A stretch of 51,201 bases of DNA, taken from assembly GCA_002415855.1 (NCBI GenBank), contig DIAS01000136.1, forward strand, positions 1-51,201, written 5' to 3'. Source of the DNA: Bacteroidales bacterium UBA5072. GTDB lineage: Bacteria; Bacteroidota; Bacteroidia; Bacteroidales; UBA10428. The position numbers were made by a program, and so were the translations under genes. This document shows, in pieces, positions 1 to 8,386 of this stretch; position 1 is the stretch's first letter, and each line of letters starts with the position of its first letter. The notes under the pieces were generated by a model. It made no database searches, was not told the DNA's origin, and worked only from the letters and a program-made list of their open reading frames with translations.

Positions 1-195
1 AACCAACTCCCCGCTTTCCTACCTAAATCCAACCAAACCCTATCTTTAGTATCTTGTAATAATAACCTTCATCAAGCTATAATCATCATGCAAATATAGT
101 ATCAGTAATGTTACGGTACAGGGTAGATTTTACTTAAAGTTGCCTAGTTTATACTTAATAAAGGGTACGTGTATTTAGCCAATTAAAATACGTAT
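1..195. other. Non-coding edge of the window
   Basis: AT-rich stretch lying 3' of the minus-strand response regulator. I see no open frame of useful length, no RNA gene and no clear terminator hairpin. It could belong to a gene or promoter that continues outside the window. Confidence 0.5.
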
Positions 196-846
196 TTACC
201 GACGGTTATCATCATCCTCAATGGAAATCAGGTTGTTCTTCAAAGCATATATAATCAGGCGTACGGAATTCTTGGAACCGGTTTTTTCAAGCAGGTTTGT
301 CCGGTGCCTTTCAACGGTCCGCTGGCTGAGTGATAGTTTTACGGAAATTTCCTGATTGGAAAGACCCTGGCCGATTAATTCCAGGATTTCCTTTTCGCGG
401 CGTGAAAGTTTAACGGGTTCAGCCAGGTTTTTTTTGCGGATGATGTTTAACAGCAATTCCTGCGAAAAATATGATCCACCGGAGAGTATCCTGTTGATGG
501 CCAGAAAGAATTCTTCGTTATCGGCTTCTTTGAGGACAAAGCCCTTAATGCCCAAATCAAGGAGTGTGTTATAATATTCCATTTCACCATACATGGACAG
601 AATCAGGATATTCAAATCAGGATATATCTGAAGCGCCTGTTTTGTGGCCTCAATACCATCCATAACGGGCATATTGATATCCATGACCACCAGTTGCGGG
701 GTTATGTCTTTTAAAAGTTCAAGAAACTCAATCCCGTTAGAAGCCTCGCCTATGACCTGATACTTGCCTGATTCATCAATGATGTACTTTAATCCGCTCC
801 GGAACAGCCGATGATCGTCAACGATAATAATGCCAGGTTTGTCCAT
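196..846 (-). CDS. NarL/FixJ-family response regulator
   Basis: A 216-residue two-component response regulator that should bind DNA when phosphorylated. The N-terminal receiver domain has the acidic pair D10/D11, the phosphoacceptor D56 (in VVMDINMP) and the conserved K106. A LuxR-type helix-turn-helix follows at about residues 145-207 (LSRREKEILELI, then QRTVERHRTNLLEK). It lies 39 nt downstream of the sensor kinase gene on the same strand, so the two are almost certainly a cognate pair in one transcript. The target genes cannot be read from the sequence. Confidence 0.93.
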   Translation of the reverse strand: MDKPGIIIVDDHRLFRSGLKYIIDESGKYQVIGEASNGIEFLELLKDITPQLVVMDINMPVMDGIEATKQALQIYPDLNILILSMYGEMEYYNTLLDLGIKGFVLKEADNEEFFLAINRILSGGSYFSQELLLNIIRKKNLAEPVKLSRREKEILELIGQGLSNQEISVKLSLSQRTVERHRTNLLEKTGSKNSVRLIIYALKNNLISIEDDDNRR

Positions 847-885
847 TGTTTAAAGATATGAAAAAGGAAATAAAACAGAAATTCA

Positions 886-3381
886 TTAATCCACCGGAAC
901 TTCCATTTCGAAGGACATCCCATTCGGAGCGTTGTTGAAAAATTTGCTGGTGGCATTCATCAGTCTTGACCTGCTAATGATGTTCGACATTCCCATTCCC
1001 ATGGATTCAATATTATCCTGCCAGTTTTCCTTAAATCCGGTACCATTATCCGCATAAATCAGGTGAATTGACTTGAGAATCAGGTGGAGTTTTATCGTGA
1101 TTGCACTGGCATGGGCGTGTTTCAGGGTATTGTTGATCAGTTCTTTGATAATTCGGTACATGGATAATTCGAGTGAACTGGAATACCGTTCCTCCTTGAG
1201 ATTTGTTTCAAGATAGATGGTTATATGCGGCTTTAGTTGATTAATAAACCATTCCAAAGCGGCAAGAAAGCCATAATTGGCCAATACATGAGGGCTTAAG
1301 TCGTTTGACAGTTCTTTGGTACTTTGAATGACTTCGGTAAGGATATTCTTAAGCTGGGTGATGATGAAATCGTGTTTGTTTTTTTCAGTTGTTGACTCAA
1401 GAGAATTCACATACATTTTTATGCTTGAAAGCAAAGGTCCAAGTTCATCATGCAGATTCCGTGCGAATTTTTCCCGTTCCCGCTCTTCAGTCGATATGAT
1501 GGTATCAAGTATCCTGATTTCCATTTGCTTTCTTTCGGTAATGTCCCTGACAACAGAGATCAGAGCCTTTTCTCCTTCAAATTCAATAAGTTTGCTATTA
1601 ATTTCTGCCGGGAAAGTACGTTTTGACTTGCATTTGATTTCACATTCCAAGGCCGGATGGTATTCCTGTTGAAAGATCTTGACCAGTTTTTCTGCCAGTT
1701 GGGGAAGATAGGGATCTGTGATGATATCGTTGAGTCTGATCTTTTTAGTTTCTTCCAGGGTATAACCGGTAGTGTCTAAAAATACATCATTTACTTCCAG
1801 AAATGAATAGTTGCTGCTCACAATGATAATAGCATCCGTACTGTTGTTAAAAATATTCCGGAATTTGAACTCGCTGATCGTCAATGCTTTTTCAACCCGG
1901 TTACGTTCCGTAATATCACGTCCGGTGATAATAATGCCTTTTATAGCCGGATGATTGAGCATATTATTGGCAATAACCTCCAGGGAGAGCCAATGACCTT
2001 TTGCATGTTTTACCCTGAATTCTGTCGGCAAATGATCATTCTGATTCCGGAATACGTCCTTCAGCTCCTTCGAAACCAGGGGCAAATCGTCGGGATGTAC
2101 AACCTCAAAACCACTTCTGCCGATGAGATAGCCTGCAGGATACCCGAGTACCTGCCAGCTTGAAGGGGACTCGTAAGTAATGGTGATCTTTTCGTCAACA
2201 ATCCAGATAATGTCCGTCAGGTACTGAATAATGGAGCGGAACCTTTCTTCGCTTTGCATGATAAGCTCCTGAGCTTTCTTAGGTTCCGATATATCCCGAA
2301 TAACTGCCAGGATTCGCATGTCTCCGGCGATTTCGGTGTTTTTTAATGAGACTTCAAGCCATAGAAGCTTTCCGGATTTAAGCCGGACCTGCCATTCGAA
2401 AACGACAGATCCCTTGTGTACCGCTTGTTGAATATAACTCCGGGCTTTTTCCCTGGTAAATCCCGACGCTGCATTGCCGAGCTTCATCAGCTCATCAAAT
2501 GCAGCTTCTTCATAGGAAAGGCCAAATAACCTTAAGGCCGCCTGATTTGCGTCGATTATTTGAGCGGTCTTGGTATCATAGATAAAAATCGCCTCATTGG
2601 TGGCATTGAATATTTCACGATAATTTCTTTCACTTTCTATCAGAAACCTTTCAGATACCTTGCGCTTGATGGCATTCATAAATGTTTCCCCGACAACCTG
2701 AAACAGGGATATCTCATCTGGGCTCCATAAACGCTTGGGTGCGGCATATCCGTAACCGGTAAAGCCAACCAGATTGCCCTGGAAACTGATCGGCAGGAAG
2801 ATCATCGAACTGAGTCCCGTTCGGATAAAGGATGCCCTCATATCGGGCATATCGGGAATATCATCGACCGATTGGACGAGCAGGTAATCCTGGTTGAATA
2901 TTTTTTCAAGCCACCACGATATTTCTGACAGCGATTTTCTTCCATGGGAGGCGCTGTCCCAGGTAATTTTTTCATTTGTCCAGTGATGTTCTATCCGGTA
3001 AGCATCCTCCGAATAAATAATTTCTGCCAGGAAGGCCGCATCTGCATGAATGAAATTGCAGACTTCACGGAAAGAACTGATAATATTGTCATCAACAAGC
3101 TCAGGTGAAAGGTTAAAGAACCTTGTGGAAATATTGGCAATTAATTTTTCAAGGCTGTTTTTGTATCTGAGGGATTTCTCCTTCTTCAGCAGTTCATGGG
3201 TACGAATGGAAACAAGTTCTTCTAATTGTTGTTGATAGGCACTTAGTTCCTCATTGGTGATTTTTAACTCCTCATTGGCCAGCGTAAGCTGTTCATTTAA
3301 TGCTTTAATTTCCAAAGCCTTATCCTTTTGAGGGGAAAGTATGTCGTACAGCTTTTGCGCTTTATGCAAACTCTTCTTCAT
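886..3381 (-). CDS. Soluble multi-PAS sensor histidine kinase (NarX/DesK-type core)
   Basis: An 831-residue kinase with no obvious transmembrane segment. In order: an N-terminal coiled coil (about 1-75), a GAF-like domain (about 75-240), three PAS domains (about 251-375, 383-500, 507-620), a HisKA_3 dimerisation helix with phosphoacceptor H644 (ARNLHDELGP) and an HATPase domain (ELINNTLKHAH, then YADNGTGF). It should sense a cytoplasmic or diffusible signal and phosphorylate the adjacent NarL-type regulator. I chose the ATG at 3381: GGAGG (plus coordinates 3389-3393) lies 7 nt upstream. A longer reading from a TTG at 3399 would place that ribosome binding site inside the gene. The ligand is unknown. 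Confidence 0.9.
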   Translation of the reverse strand: MKKSLHKAQKLYDILSPQKDKALEIKALNEQLTLANEELKITNEELSAYQQQLEELVSIRTHELLKKEKSLRYKNSLEKLIANISTRFFNLSPELVDDNIISSFREVCNFIHADAAFLAEIIYSEDAYRIEHHWTNEKITWDSASHGRKSLSEISWWLEKIFNQDYLLVQSVDDIPDMPDMRASFIRTGLSSMIFLPISFQGNLVGFTGYGYAAPKRLWSPDEISLFQVVGETFMNAIKRKVSERFLIESERNYREIFNATNEAIFIYDTKTAQIIDANQAALRLFGLSYEEAAFDELMKLGNAASGFTREKARSYIQQAVHKGSVVFEWQVRLKSGKLLWLEVSLKNTEIAGDMRILAVIRDISEPKKAQELIMQSEERFRSIIQYLTDIIWIVDEKITITYESPSSWQVLGYPAGYLIGRSGFEVVHPDDLPLVSKELKDVFRNQNDHLPTEFRVKHAKGHWLSLEVIANNMLNHPAIKGIIITGRDITERNRVEKALTISEFKFRNIFNNSTDAIIIVSSNYSFLEVNDVFLDTTGYTLEETKKIRLNDIITDPYLPQLAEKLVKIFQQEYHPALECEIKCKSKRTFPAEINSKLIEFEGEKALISVVRDITERKQMEIRILDTIISTEEREREKFARNLHDELGPLLSSIKMYVNSLESTTEKNKHDFIITQLKNILTEVIQSTKELSNDLSPHVLANYGFLAALEWFINQLKPHITIYLETNLKEERYSSSLELSMYRIIKELINNTLKHAHASAITIKLHLILKSIHLIYADNGTGFKENWQDNIESMGMGMSNIISRSRLMNATSKFFNNAPNGMSFEMEVPVD

Positions 3382-3497
3382 GGGATTGCCTCCATTCAAT
3401 GGCCAAAAGATAAGTTCTTTTACAGGGTAATCCGGGATAAAGTTACAGTATTATGCAATAGGATTCTTTATTCGGCCCTGTTATCATTATAGCGAAG

Positions 3498-3505
3498 TAT
3501 ATTTG
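3498..3505 (+). promoter_or_regulatory. Putative -7 promoter box upstream of hemW
   Basis: TATATTTG is a perfect match to the Bacteroidota -7 consensus TAnnTTTG, 32 nt before the hemW ATG. No good -33 TTG lies at the usual spacing. Confidence 0.4.
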
Positions 3506-3537
3506 CAGTTTATCGGAAGTGGAACTGTAAACAGGCT

Positions 3538-4680
3538 ATGGCAGGTATTTATATACATATTCCGTTTTGTAAAAAGATATGCAGCTATTGTGATTTTTAT
3601 AAAACTGCCGTAGTTGATCTACTGCCTGATTACCTGGAGGCTCTTGAAACTGAAATTGAAATACAAAAAGATTACTTAGCGGCAGAATCTGTTGAAACCA
3701 TCTATTTCGGTGGGGGTACCCCATCGTTGCTTGAACCAGAACAGATTAACCGGATAATTAATAGAATCAGGCGATTTCATCCTATCGCATCAGATTGTGA
3801 AATAACCCTGGAGGCCAATCCGGATGATCTCAGCGAAACATATCTTGCAGATCTGTACCAATACGCACCGATAAATCGCATCAGCGTTGGAATTCAGTCC
3901 TTTGAAGATAAGGATTTACTTGTTTTAAATCGCAGGCACAATGCCAGGCAGGCAATTGAAAGTATCAGGCACCTGCAGAAGACTGGTTATTACAACATCA
4001 GTGTTGATCTTATCTATGGCCTTCCCGGAATGAACACGGAAAGCTGGCAGAAAAACCTGGATCTTGTCATTTCGATGGGTGTTCAGCATTTGTCGGCTTA
4101 TCACCTGAGCATTGAACCTGGAACGGCCTTGTCACGTCTGGCTTCAAGAGGATTGTTACAGCTCGCGGACGAAGAGGAAAGCTGCAGGCAGTTTGCCCTA
4201 CTCAGGAAGACAGCTGCCGGGAATGCTTTTGTTCATTATGAAATATCCAATCTTGCCAAAGAGGGCTATTTCTCCAAGCACAATACCAATTACTGGATGC
4301 AGAAGAAGTACCTGGGTCTGGGAGCCTCGGCGCACTCTTACAATATTTTCTCAAGACAATGGAATATCGCCAATGCAAGGAAATACATAGCAGCCATGAA
4401 CCACGGGGGAGATTTCTTTGAAAAGGAAGATCTCCAGTTGGTTAAAAGATACAATGAGTATCTGATGGTTTCGTTGCGGACCATCCAAGGCGTTGATCTG
4501 GAAAAAATCCGGCTCGATTATGGTGAAAGATCCTGCAAAGCTTTTGTACATGCTGCCCAGTCGAGTATTACGGCAGGCTTTATGACTGCTGAAGGGTCAG
4601 TTTACAGGCTGACAGAAAATGGATGGCTGATATCGGATCACATTATTTCGGGTCTGATGGAAGATGCTGATGGAAGGTGA
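3538..4680 (+). CDS. hemW: HemW, radical SAM heme chaperone
   Basis: A 380-residue radical SAM protein of the HemN/HemW family. The cluster motif CX3CX2C is at C11, C15 and C18 (CKKICSYCDF), followed by YFGGGTPSLL and the SVGIQSF and DLIYGLPG motifs. The first cysteine is close to the N-terminus and the protein is about 380 residues long. Both are typical of HemW, the heme-binding chaperone, rather than the longer coproporphyrinogen dehydrogenase HemN. The ATG at 3538 starts directly with the conserved IYIHIPFC motif. The gene is divergent from the sensor kinase, and its 3' end forms part of an inverted repeat at 4654-4716. Confidence 0.9.
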   Translation: MAGIYIHIPFCKKICSYCDFYKTAVVDLLPDYLEALETEIEIQKDYLAAESVETIYFGGGTPSLLEPEQINRIINRIRRFHPIASDCEITLEANPDDLSETYLADLYQYAPINRISVGIQSFEDKDLLVLNRRHNARQAIESIRHLQKTGYYNISVDLIYGLPGMNTESWQKNLDLVISMGVQHLSAYHLSIEPGTALSRLASRGLLQLADEEESCRQFALLRKTAAGNAFVHYEISNLAKEGYFSKHNTNYWMQKKYLGLGASAHSYNIFSRQWNIANARKYIAAMNHGGDFFEKEDLQLVKRYNEYLMVSLRTIQGVDLEKIRLDYGERSCKAFVHAAQSSITAGFMTAEGSVYRLTENGWLISDHIISGLMEDADGR

Positions 4681-4716
4681 CTGAAAATATCGGCAAGGGG
4701 ATCTTCCATCAGCATC
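4654..4716. terminator. Overlapping alternative hairpins across the hemW stop codon
   Basis: GATGCTGATGGAAG at 4663-4676 is exactly complementary to 4703-4716, giving a 14-bp stem with a 26-nt loop that contains the hemW stop codon. A direct repeat of CTGATGGAAG (4654-4663 and 4667-4676) allows a second 12-bp stem, 4654-4665 with 4701-4712. The two stems cannot form together. The region lies between convergent genes, so it may act as a two-way terminator or mRNA 3' stabiliser. The T-run after it is weak. Confidence 0.45.
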
Positions 4717-4737
4717 AGCTTCAAAATTTTATAATGA

Positions 4738-5640
4738 TTATTTCAATGTGAAGGACGCAGAACCTATTTCATAGTTTTCTGCATACAGGATGACGGTGTA
4801 ATTGCCTGCAATCAAATCTGCATTTTTGTCCCAGAAGATACACATATCAATATCTTTGTTTTCATACTCAAGTTGCCTTTTTGCAGAAAAAATCACCTGC
4901 TCGCCGTTAAATTCGAAAGTTTCTCCGCTACCTGCGGGAAGGACAACTTCGTCGGGCCTGATAATTCTCAGAAAAACATCTTTGGATCCGGCTTCGGCCA
5001 CAGCATTCTCCCTGACTGTAAAGCATACTTTAATTTTTGCTACTTTACTGACTTTGGTATTGGACTTATCGGATTTATTTAACGGCTGAACCACTATGTT
5101 TTTAGCAGAAAGCACTTTGGCCAGCTGTACCTGGGTATTCAAAATTTCCTTTTCTTTGGTAAGGCTGACATTTTGAGTTTCTGCGGTAGTAAGCTGTTCC
5201 TTAACCTGGATGTTTTCTGCCGTAAGCTCCCTGTTACGGGTATTAAGCGAATCGATCTGCACAATGTAACTCCGCATCACTTTCCGCAAGGTTTCAAGTT
5301 CGCCCTGGTATTTCCGGATCTTCTCAGCGTCTCCGGCCTGCATTCTTAAAAGGTTTTTGATCTTGTCCTGTTCTCTGACAAGCAGACCGTTTACACTGTC
5401 ATTGTTGGTCTTCAACGAATCGTATTCTACGATCATATCACGTAATTGTTTTTCAAGGTCGCTTTTAACATCTTCCAGGATAGCTTTTTCTTCGCTAGTC
5501 TGACCTAATTGACGGGATTCGGTAAAATACTTGTATCCCAATATAATAACTGCAATGGCAAGGAGTATAACAAGTACCACCAATGCAGTTGACGGTTTCT
5601 TTTCAGGTTGCCGCTGATAAGTGCTGGTTGTCGTTTCCAT
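4738..5640 (-). CDS. Single-pass membrane protein with a long coiled coil, function unknown
   Basis: A 300-residue protein with three parts. A short cytoplasmic N-terminus is followed by one hydrophobic segment (about 18-38). A heptad-rich coiled coil covers about 45-170 (EEKAILEDVKSDLEKQLRD, then repeated L/I/K/E patterns). A compact C-terminal region at about 195-300 looks beta-rich (KIKVCFTVRENA, VFLRIIRPDE, GNYTVILYAENYEIGS). I do not recognise a named family. The architecture suggests an envelope spacer or scaffold with an extracytoplasmic C-terminal domain. A perfect -7 box lies about 32 nt upstream, so it is probably transcribed alone. Confidence 0.75.
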   Translation of the reverse strand: METTTSTYQRQPEKKPSTALVVLVILLAIAVIILGYKYFTESRQLGQTSEEKAILEDVKSDLEKQLRDMIVEYDSLKTNNDSVNGLLVREQDKIKNLLRMQAGDAEKIRKYQGELETLRKVMRSYIVQIDSLNTRNRELTAENIQVKEQLTTAETQNVSLTKEKEILNTQVQLAKVLSAKNIVVQPLNKSDKSNTKVSKVAKIKVCFTVRENAVAEAGSKDVFLRIIRPDEVVLPAGSGETFEFNGEQVIFSAKRQLEYENKDIDMCIFWDKNADLIAGNYTVILYAENYEIGSASFTLK

Positions 5641-5671
5641 AGTGATGATGTTGGTTCTTAATAAATTTTAA

Positions 5672-5679
5672 CAAATATA
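5672..5679 (-). promoter_or_regulatory. Putative -7 box for the coiled-coil membrane gene
   Basis: Read on the minus strand this is TATATTTG, a perfect TAnnTTTG, 31 nt upstream of the ATG at 5640. No convincing -33 element. Confidence 0.4.
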
Positions 5680-5750
5680 AAACAACTGTGGCGAAAAAAT
5701 ATTGCAAAGTGCTTTTTTTATTTCCGGCAGATAAAAGCCTGATGAAGGTT

Positions 5751-6890
5751 TTATGGTTGGTCAAACAAAGCATCAAGACTCTGGGTGCCCTGAACAACTA
5801 CAGAGTCTTTTTCAATACCGGACGGGGCATCGATAATTTCCGTGACCCTGTCATTCGATCGACCTGCCCGAACAGGGATCTTGATAAAATCTCCATTTTT
5901 CATCGTGTACAGGTATTCACCGGCTGATTTACGGAGGACGGCACCGGAAGGAACCACCCGGGCAATATAGCCGGGCAAACGGATCCTGGCTTTAACTGAC
6001 ATTCCGGGCAGGCCGTAATCCATGGCGCCGGTTATGGTACAATAAATTACTGCGGAATGACTACCCGGGTCGATGCTGCCGGGCAGAGTGTTCACAAGTG
6101 CAGTGTATACCGACAGGCTGTCATATGCGGGATAAAATTCGATGGCCTGGTCTTTTTTTATATAAGGCAGGTATTTTTCGTGAACCGATATTTTTAACAA
6201 CTTTTGGTATCCCTTTACAATAATGGCCAGTTTATCGCCGGTGTTTGTGTAGTTTCCGTCAAAGGCTTTAACCTGCGATAAATAACCGGATACGGGAATT
6301 CTGACGGCCATAGTGGTTTGAAACCGTTTATATGATAAGCTGTCTGTGGGAATGCCATAAAGATCAAGTTGAGCCCGCAAAGCATTCAGCTTCAGCTCAA
6401 CGGTCTGGTAATCACGGCGGGCAGTTTGCATCTTTTTAAGTGAGGTTGCATTCTCCACTGTCAGTTCTCCCTGCCTTTTATAGTCCTCCTGCAAATACTC
6501 CATCTGGTTTTCAGCTTCAAGGAATTCCTGCTGAAGCCTGAGAAGATCGGGGTTCTCAAGGCTCAGGAGAACTGTGCCTGATTCAACATAGTCACCCGTG
6601 GAAAATTTCATTGATCTGATGATCCCGGAGGCCGGGGCGGACAGGGTAACCGGGCGAACCGGCAAAAGGATCAGGTATCCGGGGCAAGTGACCCAATAAT
6701 CCATGTTTTGGACGGAAAAGGTGCCGAGCCGAATTCCGGCATGTTCAATTTCCTGCCGGGATAAATGAACTTCTACCGGTTTTCCAGTCGGATCGGTCGT
6801 TACCTGGTACTTTAAATCAGTCCGGTTGCAGCCAGTGCACGCGGCGAAAATCGCCAGCCAGGCGATCAAAGGTATCTGTTTAGTAAGCAT
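5751..6890 (-). CDS. RND-type periplasmic adaptor (membrane fusion lipoprotein), no pump gene nearby
   Basis: A 379-residue CusB/HlyD-family adaptor. An N-terminal lipoprotein signal ends at C18 or C21 (IFAACTGC). A barrel-sandwich half-motif follows (APASGIIRSMKFSTGDYVESG), then an alpha-helical hairpin of about 60 residues rich in Q, E and L, the second lipoyl half (VRIPVSGYLSQVKAFDGNYTNTGD), a beta-barrel region and a membrane-proximal domain (VPSGAVLRKSAGEYLYTM). Such adaptors join an inner-membrane RND pump to a TolC-type channel. The ATG at 6890 gives a proper signal peptide and overlaps the upstream TolC-like gene by 11 nt, indicating translational coupling. No RND, ABC or MFS pump gene is found on either side. 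It appears intact and full length. Confidence 0.85.
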   Translation of the reverse strand: MLTKQIPLIAWLAIFAACTGCNRTDLKYQVTTDPTGKPVEVHLSRQEIEHAGIRLGTFSVQNMDYWVTCPGYLILLPVRPVTLSAPASGIIRSMKFSTGDYVESGTVLLSLENPDLLRLQQEFLEAENQMEYLQEDYKRQGELTVENATSLKKMQTARRDYQTVELKLNALRAQLDLYGIPTDSLSYKRFQTTMAVRIPVSGYLSQVKAFDGNYTNTGDKLAIIVKGYQKLLKISVHEKYLPYIKKDQAIEFYPAYDSLSVYTALVNTLPGSIDPGSHSAVIYCTITGAMDYGLPGMSVKARIRLPGYIARVVPSGAVLRKSAGEYLYTMKNGDFIKIPVRAGRSNDRVTEIIDAPSGIEKDSVVVQGTQSLDALFDQP

Positions 6891-7626
6891 AATGCTCAAG
6901 TTCGATAGCAGTGTGGTTATAGCTGTTGATGGTTTTGAGGTATTCCAGCCTGATATTGAATGCCTCATCCAGCGTGCCCGTGAATTCCAGGTAATCAATT
7001 TCCTCGGCTTCCAGTTTTGCCTGATTGATACTTATAACCTGCTGTGCATATTCAAGACCCACTGTATTATAATATTGCAGCCGGATAAACAGGTTGTCGA
7101 GTCTGAGTTGCAGGTTTACCGCGTTCAGGGAGTCATCGAGGGTCTGTGGTTCAATATTTTCCTTCCCTGGTTTCTGAATCTGGTAAATGGATATTACAGT
7201 ATCAGCAGGAGCAATATTATCACCTGTCTTTAAAAGTTGGCGCAACAGGTTACCGGCAATGGTAATTTCATTGGATAAAACTGCCATTCGCGTCCGGAGA
7301 TCTGCCATCCGGTTGAGGTAGGCCGCCATTTCCAGGGGTTCGATATCCCCTTCTTCACCACGCAGGGTAGCTATCCGGCTCACATCACCGAGCTGTTTTA
7401 AATGTTCCCGAAGGGTTTGCCATTCATTAATACGGAACAGCCATTGAAACCAGGCCGATTTTACCTCAATCGTGAGTTTTGCCTTATCAGATCCGGAATG
7501 TATTGAAGGATTGTTTTGTATAGCGAGGGAAACGGCCTCTTCAGCAGTAATGATGTCAATATCATTTGGCTGTCCGCTTATCCGGAAGACCTGTAAAACC
7601 AATAATATGACAAGCATCATGCGCAT
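6880..7626 (-). CDS. Shortened TolC/CusC-like protein lacking the beta-barrel segments
   Basis: A 248-residue protein; family members are usually 400-480. A signal peptide (about 1-19) is followed by the family opening AEEAVSLAIQNNPSI, then directly by the helix TIEVKSAWFQWLF. In CusC-type proteins those two blocks are separated by about 60-80 residues containing the first membrane beta-hairpin. The second repeat is also shortened: after RQLLKTGD the chain passes through a short linker into helices ending in EEIDYLEFTGTLDEAFNIRLEYLKTINSYN in spirit (C-terminal CusC signature), without the usual NP...LPxLSL beta-hairpin. What remains is mostly periplasmic coiled coil. The frame is open and overlaps the adaptor start. 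It is either a decaying relic or a barrel-less derivative; see findings. Confidence 0.7.
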   Translation of the reverse strand: MRMMLVILLVLQVFRISGQPNDIDIITAEEAVSLAIQNNPSIHSGSDKAKLTIEVKSAWFQWLFRINEWQTLREHLKQLGDVSRIATLRGEEGDIEPLEMAAYLNRMADLRTRMAVLSNEITIAGNLLRQLLKTGDNIAPADTVISIYQIQKPGKENIEPQTLDDSLNAVNLQLRLDNLFIRLQYYNTVGLEYAQQVISINQAKLEAEEIDYLEFTGTLDEAFNIRLEYLKTINSYNHTAIELEHYAY

Positions 7627-7648
7627 TTGAAACAGGGAATATTGTTTT

Positions 7649-8359
7649 CTAGGTTATTCGAAAAGGATTATATGTTATGCCGTAATCGTATACATCTGTA
7701 TTTTCTTTCCTTTTCAGGAATCCCACGATCTGATAGGTCAAGGGCGTAAAGATGATCTCAACAGCACATTTGAAAATGTAATTGGATACCAGTACAGCCC
7801 AGAAAACGGCAGAAGGAAGAATACCATAGAAGGCAACCGTGCAGAACACAAAGGTATCGATACCTTCGCCGATGATGGTAGATCCGATAGTACGTGTCCA
7901 CAGGTATTTTCCACGGGTCAGTATTTTTAACCGGGAGAGCACGACAGAATTTGAAAATTCCCCTGCAAAATAGGCGAGCAAGCTGGCAAGGACAATTCGC
8001 GGTACAAATCCCAGAATGGTCTCATAAGCCTGCTGGTTATTCCATTCACCTGCAGGAGGTAAAATCTGGACAACAAACAACACGAGTGACATCAGGAGGG
8101 CAGAAAAAAAGCCCAGCCAGATTACCCGGCGGGATCGCCGAAAACCATAAACCTCAGTAAGTATATCCCCGAAAATGTAACTCAGGGGAAACAGCAAGGT
8201 TCCGCCATCAAAGGTAAACTTCCAAAGGGTAAGGATTTTTGTGGATGCAATGTTGGAAACAAGCAATACGGCTACAAAAAAGGCAACCAATACATCAAAA
8301 TAGCGAAATTCGGAGTTATTCATCAGCGCCATCAATAATATGCAGATGTAAAAATACAC
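7649..8359 (-). CDS. yhhQ: Queuosine precursor transporter, YhhQ/DUF165 family
   Basis: A 236-residue (or 224 if M13 is used) integral membrane protein with about six hydrophobic segments. Family motifs seen are SNIASTKI near the N-terminus, PLSYIFGDILTEVYG, LAYFAGEFSNS and EGIDTFVFCTVAF. YhhQ proteins import queuosine precursors (preQ0 or preQ1) across the inner membrane for tRNA modification. The conserved region begins at about residue 13, so the ATG near 8323 is also plausible; the upstream start is kept because nothing decides between them. The shortened TolC-like gene begins 22 nt downstream, which suggests a shared transcript but no obvious shared function. Confidence 0.88.
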   Translation of the reverse strand: MYFYICILLMALMNNSEFRYFDVLVAFFVAVLLVSNIASTKILTLWKFTFDGGTLLFPLSYIFGDILTEVYGFRRSRRVIWLGFFSALLMSLVLFVVQILPPAGEWNNQQAYETILGFVPRIVLASLLAYFAGEFSNSVVLSRLKILTRGKYLWTRTIGSTIIGEGIDTFVFCTVAFYGILPSAVFWAVLVSNYIFKCAVEIIFTPLTYQIVGFLKRKENTDVYDYGITYNPFRIT

Positions 8360-8386
8360 ATAATCTGCTATTAACAGGTCTGGTTG

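Noticed and set aside
6826..7233. A 135-codon plus-strand ORF
   Set aside because: It is antisense to the TolC-like gene and adaptor start; no domain features.
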